The notes under the pieces are model-generated. The model was not told the DNA's origin, did no database searches, and saw only the letters and a program-made list of their open reading frames with translations. Position numbers and translations under genes: made by a program. Below, piece after piece: positions 39,542 through 48,411 of a DNA stretch of 64,000 nucleotides (positions are counted from its first letter, which is position 1; the number at the start of each line of letters is the position of its first letter). The stretch is from an uncultured Glaciecola sp. (lineage in GTDB: Bacteria; Pseudomonadota; Gammaproteobacteria; Enterobacterales; Alteromonadaceae): contig NZ_CALJHY010000003.1 of assembly GCF_937770335.1 (NCBI RefSeq), forward strand, positions 248,001 through 312,000, read 5' to 3'.

Positions 39542-40277
39542 TTACTCAGCTGACTCTACGAAATCGTCTTTTTCAGAAGCTGCAATAACAACATCCTGGT
39601 TACGACCTTCGTTGATTGCATCAGCAGCAGCGTTAGTATAAAGATTAACTGCACGGATAGCATCGTCGTTACCTGGGATAACGTAATCAACACCGTCTGG
39701 ATTAGAGTTAGTATCTACTACACCCCACAACTGGAATACCAAGGTTGCGCGCTTCTGTTACTGCAATGTGCTCATGATCGGCATCGATAACAAAGATAAC
39801 GTCTGGAAGACCACCCATGTTTTTAATACCGCCTAAACTACCTTCTAGCTTAGTCATTTCGCGCTGAAGCATTAACACTTCTTTCTTAGTTAGCTTCTCG
39901 AATGTACCGTCGCCAGCTTGAACTTCTAGATCTTTAAGACGCTTGATTGATTGACGAACTGTTTTCCAGTTAGTCAACATGCCACCCAACCAACGCTTGT
40001 TTACATAGAACTGGTCACATTTTTCAGCTGCTTCTCTTACTGCGATGCTTGCTGCACGCTTAGTTCCAACGAACAAAATTTTACCTTTCTTGTGAGAAAC
40101 ACCAGAAAGATAGCTTAATGCATCATTGAATAAAGGAACTGTTTTTTCTAAGTTGATGATATGAACTCGGTTACGAGCACCAAAAATGTATTGAGCCATT
40201 TTTGGATTCCAGTAGCGAGTTTGGTGACCGAAATGTACACCGGCTTGAAGCATGTCACGCATTGATACGTTTGCCAT
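39542..40277 (-). CDS. rpsB: 30S ribosomal protein S2, with one apparent frameshift
   Basis: S2 is an essential small-subunit protein. The reading begins [26 protein letters not shown] at 40277 and runs to [10 protein letters not shown], then stops. The next frame continues [25 protein letters not shown] to 39542. A run of four C at 39723-39726 (GGGG on the coding strand) restores IPVVGVVDTN when reduced to three. The corrected product is about 244 aa, normal for S2. A dead rpsB is not viable as the sole copy, so a homopolymer error in the assembly is by far the best explanation. Confidence 0.95.
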
Positions 40278-40360
40278 TTTATTATTTTCCTATTTAGGGG
40301 TTAGGCCTCCATACACCCCTGCTCTCGATCCAAAACGTTGTAATAACAACGTGTTAGACA
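40278..40360 (-). promoter_or_regulatory. Structured rpsB leader (probable S2 autoregulatory site)
   Basis: On the minus strand two hairpins precede the rpsB start: ACGTTGT-AATA-ACAACGT (40335-40352) and an AGGGG/CCCCT stem (40296-40320). Gammaproteobacterial rpsB-tsf mRNA leaders are known to be structured and repressed by S2. The position and double-hairpin layout fit. I could not verify a consensus match. Confidence 0.5.
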
Positions 40361-40528
40361 CCCCGAGATCAGTGTCGGTATATGTGTGTTTTTGATTAAT
40401 TTGTACTGTCTAATTTTGAGAAGTTATACAACATTCCCAAACAGCGCGCGCAATATACCATTGCGGGTACTTATAATCAACAAAAAAGCCATTTTACTGC
40501 ACTTGAATTCATAACTTTTATCTTCATA

Positions 40529-40534
40529 TATAAT
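40529..40534 (+). promoter_or_regulatory. -10 element upstream of the Old Yellow Enzyme gene
   Basis: A perfect TATAAT 23 bases before the chosen ATG at 40558. The -35 is weak. A start at the earlier ATG (40546) would be nearly leaderless, which supports 40558. Confidence 0.45.
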
Positions 40535-40557
40535 GTCTATCCACAATGGGAAAATAT

Positions 40558-41650
40558 ATGTCCAACACTACAATGCATTCACCAGTATCACTTTTTGGTA
40601 CTGAATTAAAAAATAGATTCGTATTAGCACCGCTGACCAGAGGACGGGCTACTCAGTCTAGAGTTCCTAATCAAATTATGGGCGACTATTACGAACAACG
40701 GGCAACTGCTGGCCTCGTCATTGCAGAAGCGACTGTTATATCAGAAGAAGGAATAGGCTGGATAGACTCCCCAGGTATTTATACTGATGAAATGGTCGCA
40801 GGTTGGAAGTCGATAGTTGACCGAGTGCATGCTAAAAACAGTAAAATGGTACTGCAACTTTGGCATTGTGGACGCTCTTCACACAGTGACTTTCATAACG
40901 GTGAGTTACCATTAAGTGCATCAGCTATAAAAATACCAAACGATCAAATCCATACACAGCACGGTAAAAAAGGATTATGAAACGCCAAAAGCGATGAGCA
41001 AAGAAGACATTGCCAATACCGTTAACGATTTTAGAAAAGCCGCAGAAAATGCAAAAGCAGCGGGATTTGATGGTGTCGAAATACATGCTGCTAATGGGTA
41101 TTTAATTAATCAATTTTTAGATGGTGTGAGCAACCAACGAGAAGACGAATATGGTGGCAGCATTGAAAACAGAATGCGCTTTTTGCGAGAAGCACTAGCG
41201 GCTGTTCAAGACGTTTATCCAAGCAGTGCTATTGGCGTTCGCTTATCGCCTAATGGCGTTTTCAACGCAATGGGGTGCAATGACTATAACGAGTTATATA
41301 TAACAGCCATCAAATATTTAAATGAGCAAGGGATTGGTTATTTGCACGTGATGGACGGTTTAGCTTTCGGTTTTCATGAACTTGGCGAGCCAATGACATT
41401 GGCCGACGTTAGACCTTTGTTTGACAATACTATTATTGGTAATTGTGGCTATGACTATGCAGCTGCTAACAAAGCCGTCGCTGACAACAAAGCAGACATG
41501 ATTGCATTTGGGCGTCCATTTATAACTAACCCAGACTTACCAGAGCGTTATAAAAACGACTGGCCATTAACGCCTTATGCCGACGTAACCCATTGGTATG
41601 GTGGTGCTGCAGAAGGTTACAGCGACTATACAAATTACTCACCAAGCTAA
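40558..41650 (+). CDS. Old Yellow Enzyme-family alkene reductase, with one apparent frameshift
   Basis: An FMN-dependent NAD(P)H ene-reductase of the NemA type. The first part (SPVSLFGTELKNRFVLAPLTRGRAT, FMN-binding; LVIAEATVIS; LQLWHCGR) runs to GKKGL and stops at 40980. Reducing the six-A run at 40966-40971 to five gives GKKDYETPKAMSKEDI and joins it to the second part. That part carries GFDGVEIHAANGYLINQFLDG (substrate His/Asn), NQREDEYGGSIENRMRF and IAFGRPFITNPDLPERY. The corrected protein is about 363 aa, the normal length. It separates rpsB from map. A genuine null allele is also possible since the gene is not essential. Confidence 0.88.
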
Positions 41651-41658
41651 GTAAAATC

Positions 41659-41700
41659 AAGGAACTATGGTAGACGAGTGTTAGCCATAGTTCCTATTTT
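41659..41700 (+). terminator. Rho-independent terminator after the Old Yellow Enzyme gene
   Basis: AGGAACTATGG and CCATAGTTCCT form a perfect 11-bp stem with a 14-base loop, followed by TATTTT. Confidence 0.88.
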
Positions 41701-41899
41701 AATCAAACCGCTACATCGATTTAATCCACGCTAAAACCTGCAATATAAATAAATACTAAGCAAATTATTGGATAAAAATTATTTGATATACAAAGTCAGC
41801 ATAGTTAACCCGATGCGAACTTGGTATACTCGCGAAGATATAAGCATATATCGTAAACATTACATCAAATTTAGCTAAACAAATTCGAAGAGGTCGACC

Positions 41900-42691
41900 T
41901 TGGTTGGAACAATAAAAACACCCGAAGAAATGGATAAAATGCGCGTTGCTGGCAAGCTAGCCTCAGAAGTGCTAATGATGATTGGAAAGCACGTACAAAA
42001 AGGGGTTACCACAGACGAGCTCGATAAACTTTGTCATGATTATATTGTTAATGTACAAGACTCAATTCCAGCACCTTTAAATTACGGTAACCCTCCCTTT
42101 CCGAAGTCAGTTTGCACGTCGGTTAATCACGTTATTTGCCATGGTATTCCAAGTGACAAAAAACTAAAAGACGGCGACATTCTGAATATCGACGTTACCG
42201 TTATTAAAGATGGTTACCATGGTGACACTTCAAAAATGTTCGTTGTTGGCAAGCCATCTATTCTTGCAGAGCGCCTAATTAAGGTGACTCAAGAATGTTT
42301 ATATAACGCCATCAAAATTGTGAAACCCGGTATGCGCCTTGGTGATATAGGTCACGCCTGTCAGCAGCACGCTGAATCTCATAATTATTCTATCGTTAGA
42401 GAGTATTGTGGTCACGGTATCGGTGCGGTTTTTCATGAAGACCCGCAAATTGTTCATTATGGCAAACCTGGTACAGGTGACTTAATCGAAGCTGGTATGT
42501 GCTTCACTATCGAGCCAATGGTAAACGCGGGTAAACGCTATTCCAAAATGTTGCCCGACAACTGGACCGTGGTGACCAAAGATCGCAGTTTAAGCGCACA
42601 GTGGGAACACACCTTACTCGTGACCGAAAACGGCGTTGAAATACTGACATTACGTGATGAAGAAGATATTGATAGGATAATCAATCACTAA
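41900..42691 (+). CDS. map: Methionine aminopeptidase, type I
   Basis: Map removes the initiator methionine from new proteins. The 263-aa enzyme shows all five metal ligands: the two Asp in NIDVTVIKDGYHGDTSKMF, His in CGHGIGAVFHEDP, Glu in FTIEPM and Glu in SAQWEHTLLV. The start is a TTG with GAAGAGG upstream. It leads the map-glnD-dapD set, divergent from rpsB as in related genomes. Confidence 0.95.
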   Translation: MVGTIKTPEEMDKMRVAGKLASEVLMMIGKHVQKGVTTDELDKLCHDYIVNVQDSIPAPLNYGNPPFPKSVCTSVNHVICHGIPSDKKLKDGDILNIDVTVIKDGYHGDTSKMFVVGKPSILAERLIKVTQECLYNAIKIVKPGMRLGDIGHACQQHAESHNYSIVREYCGHGIGAVFHEDPQIVHYGKPGTGDLIEAGMCFTIEPMVNAGKRYSKMLPDNWTVVTKDRSLSAQWEHTLLVTENGVEILTLRDEEDIDRIINH

Positions 42692-42768
42692 TTAGCCTCA
42701 AGCAGGAATACTGACGACAGGATCAGTTCTCAATCTAATTAGGGCTATTAAATGGCCAAGGAGTTACT

Positions 42769-45402
42769 TTGTCAGTTCAAGAGCAAATACAGCAGTTACA
42801 AGAAATCAAAGACGTGCAAGATATTGCGGGTTTTAAAAGCGCAGTAAAAGCCAACTATGACTGGCTTCATAGCACTTTTAATAAAGAGTCAGTAGATAAC
42901 CTCGTGGTTGCCCGCAGCGACTTTACAGATGCACTTTTGTGTCATGCATGGCAATTATTAGACCTTAATAAAGAGCCCACACTTTCATTGTGTGCCGTTG
43001 GTGGCTACGGGCGCGGGCAATTACAGCCATATTCAGACATCGATTTGCTGATATTAAGCGAAAAAAAGATAAACAAAAGCGTTGAAGAGCGCTTAGGTAA
43101 TTTCATCACCTTATTGTGGGATGTGAAACTAGAAATAGGTCAAGCTGTTCGCACAGTTAAAGAAACAATTCAATTAGCAAAATCAGACATTACGATTGCG
43201 ACCAACCTTGTCGAAGCCAGAATTCTGTGTGGCTGCGAAGACACTTTCCTTCAGTTAATTGATAAAGTAAATAATCCAAAAGTGTGGTCGAGCAAAGACT
43301 TCTTCCTAGCAAAACGAGAGGAACAAAGAAGGCGTCACCACAAATTCAACGATACCTCATATAATCTTGAACCCAATGTAAAAGAAAATCCGGGTTGCCT
43401 CCGCGACATTCAGTCGATTGGCTGGGTTGCCAAAAAACACTTCCAAGAATATGACGGTTTAACCTTAATTGGACACGGTTATTTTACTGAACTAGAGCAT
43501 GGCGAGTTAATCGAATGCCGTTCTCATTTATGGAAAATCCGTTTCGCATTGCATCTTACTTCCGGACGCAGCGAAAATCGACTGTTGTTTGACTATCAAA
43601 CCGACGTAGCTCAATTGCTAGGTTATGGCGATGGTAAAGCGGCTGTAGAGCAAATGATGAAGGCTTTTTTCAGAATTGTACGCCGCGTGTCTGAATTAAA
43701 TAGTATGTTGTTATTGCGCTTTGAAGATGAAATATTAGAACAAAAATTCAAAAAAGTGATTCCTCTTAACGACAAATTTGATTTAAAGGATGGCTTAGTT
43801 TCACCCACACAATCAGAAACATTTCACTCACCTGCAGACATCCTCGATTTTCTCAGCCTCATTAGTCAACATGACAATGTGACAGGCTTAGATGCAGATT
43901 GTATTCGTCAACTGCGTAATGCTCGTCGCCGCTTTCAGCATCAGTATTATCACGAGCGTCAAGACTGTCGTGATCGTTTTATGGCATTAATGAAGCAACC
44001 TGAGTTTTTCAACTTAGGCTGGGACATCATGTATAAATACGGCATATTGCAATCTTATTTACCCGAGTGGGATAAGATTGTTGGCATGATGCAATTTGAT
44101 TTATTCCATGCTTACACTGTAGATGAGCATACACATCGCTTGGTTAAGTATGTGTACAGCTATTACCACAGTGAAAAGAAATTTCCGCGTTGTTATCGCA
44201 TCGTCAAAAATTCAGATAAACCTGAGTTGCTTTTTATCGCCGCAATTTTTCATGATATTGCCAAAGGGCGTGGAGGCGATCACTCAAAATTAGGTGCGGT
44301 TGATGTACTTAGTTTTTGTGATTTGCATAATATATCCGAAACCGATGCAAATACTATCGCTTGGTTAGTAGAAAATCATTTGCTGATGTCTGTCGTCGCC
44401 CAGCGTCGAGATATTTATGATGCTGACGTTATAAATCAGTTTGCAAGCACTGTTAAAAGTCACGATAACCTCAATCTATTATATGCATTGACGCTAGCAG
44501 ATATACGCGCCACCAATGATAACTTGTGGAATGATTGGAAAGCGTCTTTGCTGCGTGAATTGTATTTATTAACCCAACAAGCCTTCGACAATGGCTTGGA
44601 ATGTCAGGTAACTCTCGAACAGCGGGTCACCGAACATAAAACGGATGCGATGGCGTTGCTAGCCAAAAAAGACATTAGCGAAGCGCAGGCAATGCTATTT
44701 TGGCAACAAATGGGGAAAGATTACTTTGTTCGCTTTAAGCCAATCCAAATAGCTTGGCATACTGAAACTATTGTTACAGCAGGTACCTTAGGGCCTGAGG
44801 AAATACTAGTTAGTGCTAGCAATAGCACATCTAAGGCGGGTACTGAATTACTGATTTATTGCAGTGATCGCCCAGCCCTTTTTGCGCAAATTGCGTCCGT
44901 ACTAGACAGCCGCAATTGCTCTATTCATGATGCCCAAATTACAGTGACCGAACAAGGCAATGTTTTCGATAGCATGATTATTCTTGATCAAGACTCTCAA
45001 CGCATTGATTCTGAATTTCATGTTGAAAGCTTAGTCGACGCTATTCGTTCGCAATTAATTAAGCCAGGCCGCTCGCACGCTAATAAACGAAAAATGTCGC
45101 GCCAAATGAAGCAGTTGGATGTTAAAACAAAAGTACGCTTTTATTCCTCTACTGAATACGCAACGTTAATTGAATTAGAAGCCTTGGATGCCCCGGGGTT
45201 ATTAGCCAAAATAGGTCACTTGTTTGTAGACCTTAAGTTGACCCTAAAACTGGCTAAAATATCGACTATTGGTGAACGTGCAGAGGATGTCTTTATCGTA
45301 TCAAACGAAGAAGGTAAAGCACTGACGCAAGACCAAGAAATTACGCTAAAAAAGCAAATTACGTTAAAACTAGACCAACCAGAAGTGAACCCAGCAATAT
45401 GA
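42769..45402 (+). CDS. glnD: Bifunctional uridylyltransferase/uridylyl-removing enzyme GlnD
   Basis: GlnD senses glutamine and uridylylates or deuridylylates PII proteins. The 877-aa protein has a nucleotidyltransferase domain ([20 protein letters not shown]), a PII-uridylyltransferase-associated region, an HD hydrolase domain ([18 protein letters not shown]) and two C-terminal ACT domains (from about residue 695 and 800). Translation starts at TTG with AAGGAG upstream. The stop overlaps the dapD ATG (ATGA). Confidence 0.96.
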   Translation: MSVQEQIQQLQEIKDVQDIAGFKSAVKANYDWLHSTFNKESVDNLVVARSDFTDALLCHAWQLLDLNKEPTLSLCAVGGYGRGQLQPYSDIDLLILSEKKINKSVEERLGNFITLLWDVKLEIGQAVRTVKETIQLAKSDITIATNLVEARILCGCEDTFLQLIDKVNNPKVWSSKDFFLAKREEQRRRHHKFNDTSYNLEPNVKENPGCLRDIQSIGWVAKKHFQEYDGLTLIGHGYFTELEHGELIECRSHLWKIRFALHLTSGRSENRLLFDYQTDVAQLLGYGDGKAAVEQMMKAFFRIVRRVSELNSMLLLRFEDEILEQKFKKVIPLNDKFDLKDGLVSPTQSETFHSPADILDFLSLISQHDNVTGLDADCIRQLRNARRRFQHQYYHERQDCRDRFMALMKQPEFFNLGWDIMYKYGILQSYLPEWDKIVGMMQFDLFHAYTVDEHTHRLVKYVYSYYHSEKKFPRCYRIVKNSDKPELLFIAAIFHDIAKGRGGDHSKLGAVDVLSFCDLHNISETDANTIAWLVENHLLMSVVAQRRDIYDADVINQFASTVKSHDNLNLLYALTLADIRATNDNLWNDWKASLLRELYLLTQQAFDNGLECQVTLEQRVTEHKTDAMALLAKKDISEAQAMLFWQQMGKDYFVRFKPIQIAWHTETIVTAGTLGPEEILVSASNSTSKAGTELLIYCSDRPALFAQIASVLDSRNCSIHDAQITVTEQGNVFDSMIILDQDSQRIDSEFHVESLVDAIRSQLIKPGRSHANKRKMSRQMKQLDVKTKVRFYSSTEYATLIELEALDAPGLLAKIGHLFVDLKLTLKLAKISTIGERAEDVFIVSNEEGKALTQDQEITLKKQITLKLDQPEVNPAI

Positions 45403-46223
45403 ACAATTTGAAAGCCATTATAGAAAATGCATTTGATACTCGAGATACTTTCACGGCCCAAACAGCCAGTGCTGAAATAAGAACAGCAGTGACAGATGCA
45501 GTGGAATTATTGAACTCTGGTAAGGCACGCGTTGCAGAGAAAATTGACGGTGATTGGCAAGTAAACGAATGGCTAAAAAAAGCGGTCTTACTTTACTTCA
45601 AATTACATGATAATAAACTTGTTAAAGGTGCAGAAACCAATTATTACGACAAAGTCCCATTAAAATTCACCGACTATACTGCTGAACGTTTCGCTGCAGA
45701 AGGTATGCGCGTAGTGCCACCAGCAGCCGTTCGTACCGGTTCGTTTATTGGCCGCAATGTCGTTGTTATGCCTTCTTATGTAAATATTGGTGCATTTGTA
45801 GATGAAGGTACTATGGTCGACACGTGGGTGACTGTTGGTTCATGTGCTCAAATTGGTAAAAACGTACATCTTTCTGGCGGTGTAGGCATCGGTGGTGTTC
45901 TAGAACCATTGCAAGCTAACCCAACCATCATTGAAGATAATTGCTTTATAGGCGCACGCTCTGAAGTTGTTGAAGGTGTTATTGTTGAAGAAGGCTGCGT
46001 TATTTCAATGGGCGTTTATATTAGCCAAAGTACAAGAATATACGATCGTGAAACAGGTACCGTCACTTATGGTCGCGTTCCGGCTGGTTCGGTCGTTGTC
46101 TCGGGTAGTTTGCCGAGCCCATGTGGAACGCATAGTTTATATGCTGCCATTATAGTGAAGAAAGTAGATGCAAAAACCAAAGCCAAAGTCGGTATTAACG
46201 AAATTTTACGTGGCGCTGAATAA
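45399..46223 (+). CDS. dapD: 2,3,4,5-tetrahydropyridine-2,6-dicarboxylate N-succinyltransferase
   Basis: DapD succinylates tetrahydrodipicolinate in lysine and diaminopimelate synthesis. The 274-aa protein has a helical N-domain, a left-handed beta-helix of hexapeptide repeats (about 100-225, [25 protein letters not shown]) and the [13 protein letters not shown] motif. It overlaps glnD by 4 bases. Confidence 0.96.
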   Translation: MNNLKAIIENAFDTRDTFTAQTASAEIRTAVTDAVELLNSGKARVAEKIDGDWQVNEWLKKAVLLYFKLHDNKLVKGAETNYYDKVPLKFTDYTAERFAAEGMRVVPPAAVRTGSFIGRNVVVMPSYVNIGAFVDEGTMVDTWVTVGSCAQIGKNVHLSGGVGIGGVLEPLQANPTIIEDNCFIGARSEVVEGVIVEEGCVISMGVYISQSTRIYDRETGTVTYGRVPAGSVVVSGSLPSPCGTHSLYAAIIVKKVDAKTKAKVGINEILRGAE

Positions 46224-46275
46224 GTAAAAAAAATGAGCTTGAGGATATTATCTTCAGGCTCATTTATGCTTTTTG
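46224..46275. terminator. Bidirectional terminator between dapD and yqcA
   Basis: AATGAGC through GCTCATT form a stem of about 15 bp with two wobble pairs (46232-46264). It is flanked by eight A on the left and a T-rich tail on the right, so it can serve both convergent genes. Confidence 0.75.
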
Positions 46276-46347
46276 TGTTGCTTAATACTTTATATGGCTT
46301 TGCTATAGGGTCTGTTTTAGTGCATTAAACGCGTTGGACGCTTTATT

Positions 46348-46797
46348 TTACGCCGTCAACGAATCAACAAGCCCTTCTAACCATGGCACAACGTCTTCTT
46401 CAGCAGCAAGTGTTTCCATAGCATCAACTTCTAACATCTCTGCAACTGGCTTACCCTGCAGCTCTAAGAGTAACTCTTGAAACTGGCGACCGCCACCACA
46501 AAAACTATCACCGTAGCTACTATCACCTAATGCTGCAACAGCAAACGGCTTGCCGTTCATTAATGGAAACTCGTCGCGTAAATCACTGTGAAACAACTCT
46601 AAATTTGGAGGAACGTCACCTTGGCCTGTCGTTGAACTGATCACAACAACCGCTTCAGCCTCGCTGAAATCTGAGGTTTCAGGATCCGTAAAAACGTCGC
46701 ATTTAATCCCTTTACTTTCAAACATTGTTTTTGCTTCTTCTGCCACATGCTGGGCATTACCATATACGGAACCTGCGAAAATACTCACACTGCGCAT
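46348..46797 (-). CDS. yqcA: Flavodoxin-like protein YqcA
   Basis: A 149-aa flavodoxin-fold, FMN-binding protein. It has the phosphate-binding loop GSVYGNAQHVAEEA, the SSTTGQGDVPPNL segment and ALGDSSYGDSFCGGGRQF, closely following E. coli YqcA in both length and motif spacing. The MioC family is the nearest alternative. In E. coli yqcA lies directly beside truC. Here truC is about 15.6 kb away on the same strand, with an accessory island between. Confidence 0.88.
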   Translation of the reverse strand: MRSVSIFAGSVYGNAQHVAEEAKTMFESKGIKCDVFTDPETSDFSEAEAVVVISSTTGQGDVPPNLELFHSDLRDEFPLMNGKPFAVAALGDSSYGDSFCGGGRQFQELLLELQGKPVAEMLEVDAMETLAAEEDVVPWLEGLVDSLTA

Positions 46798-47163
46798 ACT
46801 ACGTTGTCTCCTATTAATTGTTCAGGGTTGCTTAATGCCGTACATAAAAATGTAAATCATTAACGCTCAACAATATTATACACGTAACTTGCGCTTATAG
46901 ACTACTGCCGTCCTAAAAAAGCACGCGTAACTACTGTATACATTGAAAAATGCGCACTTACTTACCGAGAAATATCATTACGGTATGCATTTAATATAGG
47001 GGTAAGCATGGCAAAGTAGGTCAATTTTGATGAATGCCAAATAATCTATGATCTCGCCGGCACTTACCTGAGGATGTAAAATATTTGTAAAAAAAAGTAA
47101 ACAGTGCTATTTATGACCAACATAAAGGGAATTATACTTGCTGATTGCAAGAGGTAAATCAAA
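46798..47163. other. Intergenic region at the left edge of the accessory island
   Basis: 366 bases between divergent yqcA and the sigma factor gene. It should hold both promoters and the left junction of the island. No direct repeat, tRNA or transposase remnant was recognised. Confidence 0.5.
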
Positions 47164-47793
47164 GTGATTATCTACCAAACTACAACTACGAATAAATTGC
47201 TGAATGAAGCTTTGTCTTTATTTATGCAGGGATCTAAAACTAGTTTACTCAATTATTTAAGCAAACTGGTTACCACTAGCGAAGCTGAAGAAATAGCCCA
47301 AGAAGCTTATTTAAAACTCTATTTGTTAGTAAAAGAAAAACCAAGTCATCATAATTATATAGATTTGTTACAAGGCTTAAGACCCATGCTAACTCTCATT
47401 GCGAAAAACTTAGCATTAAGTGCTATTCGGCATAAAAAAGTGGAAGAGAGATATGCGGAGTCACAACTAATGCTGCATAGCCAAGTCACCACATCGGAGC
47501 ATATGGGCGAGTACAATATAGAAGAGAAAGTCATTACTGAAAACGAAAACTTACGCTTAATTGTCGTCATCAATCGCCTCCCTCCAATCTGTAGACAAGT
47601 TTTTATTCAACGCAAATTATATGCAAAATCACATCAACAAATTGCCAACATATTAAATATTTCTACGAAAACAGTGGAAAACCACCTTACCAAAGGGTTA
47701 ATATTATGCCGTAAATATATGGTAGAGCAGCTTGTTAATAAACGCGATGAAGACACAACCCCATCTAAACCAATGAATAAGGTTGTACATTGA
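47164..47793 (+). CDS. ECF-type RNA polymerase sigma factor (FecI-like)
   Basis: A 209-aa sigma-70-family protein without region 1 or 3. The region 2 helices lie at about residues 25-95 (SEAEEIAQEAYLKLYLLV), and a region 4 helix-turn-helix at about 140-190 (LPPICRQVFIQRKLYAKSHQQIANILNISTKTVENHL). FecI-type factors are released by a FecR-like partner when a TonB receptor binds its ligand. Start is GTG after AGAGG. Its stop overlaps the start of the FecR-like gene, and the first TonB-dependent receptor follows, suggesting local control of the receptor cassettes. Confidence 0.88.
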   Translation: MIIYQTTTTNKLLNEALSLFMQGSKTSLLNYLSKLVTTSEAEEIAQEAYLKLYLLVKEKPSHHNYIDLLQGLRPMLTLIAKNLALSAIRHKKVEERYAESQLMLHSQVTTSEHMGEYNIEEKVITENENLRLIVVINRLPPICRQVFIQRKLYAKSHQQIANILNISTKTVENHLTKGLILCRKYMVEQLVNKRDEDTTPSKPMNKVVH

Positions 47794-48188
47794 ATATAGA
47801 AGAATGGTCCGGCTATGAAGTATCTAATGAAGTGCTAGAACAAGCAGCTTCTTGGATCGCTAAGCTTGATAATAGCCAGGGTTCTGAAAACCCTGAAGAC
47901 ATCCATACGTTGTTTTTTGATTGGTTACAGGCGGATCCTGCTCATCAACAGGCTTATTTTGAATTGTCTGAAATTTGGGCTCGCAGCGCCTGCACAAAAT
48001 CTATGCACGACATGATCGACAAGTCGGTGGTGTTGCCTTTTCCGAATCAAGAAAACACAGGCTCTCAAGGTCTATTGGCCGAGCCTTCTTTTGCCGAACA
48101 ATCCGCAAGCTCATCTTGGGCTTATACATTAACCATTGGACTTATCTTCTGTGGTTTATTCATTCCCGCTATACAATCATTTTTCTAA
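47790..48188 (+). CDS. Truncated FecR-like anti-sigma factor
   Basis: A 132-aa protein beginning with a DUF4880/FecR N-terminal domain (about residues 14-70, with the hallmark FFDWLQADPAHQQAYFELSEIWARS), which binds the sigma factor in the cytoplasm. A linker and one hydrophobic segment at the very C-terminus (about 109-130, WAYTLTIGLIFCGLFIPAI) follow. The protein then ends. The periplasmic FecR domain that senses the receptor is missing, and no other frame in the 223 bases before the receptor gene encodes it. Start is TTG overlapping the sigma stop (TTGA). It may still sequester the sigma factor, with a different release mechanism. Confidence 0.78.
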   Translation: MNIEEWSGYEVSNEVLEQAASWIAKLDNSQGSENPEDIHTLFFDWLQADPAHQQAYFELSEIWARSACTKSMHDMIDKSVVLPFPNQENTGSQGLLAEPSFAEQSASSSWAYTLTIGLIFCGLFIPAIQSFF

Positions 48189-48310
48189 ACTCTGAATACT
48201 GTTCCACACTAAGATTATTTATCTCAATTACAACAAGTTATATACATTCCAATTATTGTACTAAACGGCAAACGCTCATCTAAATTCCAAATACTTTGCT
48301 ATATCCCAAT

Positions 48311-48411
48311 TATTTTCTGAATTCCGACTATTTTTACATTGTTTAGTAGGGGATTTATAAATCTAAAGCGTTATTAAAATGTTAACCAAACATATAATAA
48401 CGGGAACACCC
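48311..48411 (+). promoter_or_regulatory. Conserved leader upstream of TonB-dependent receptor 1
   Basis: This leader shares blocks with the one before receptor 2 (53998-54101). GTAGGGG lies at 48346, TAAAATGTTA begins exactly 29 bases later, and CGGGAACACC precedes the ATG. The conserved spacing suggests a common promoter or operator, possibly for the adjacent ECF sigma factor. Confidence 0.55.

Noticed and set aside
39720-40277. Programmed frameshifting in rpsB
   Set aside because: No slippery-site plus stop or structure typical of recoding, and S2 genes are not known to use it. A homopolymer error is simpler.
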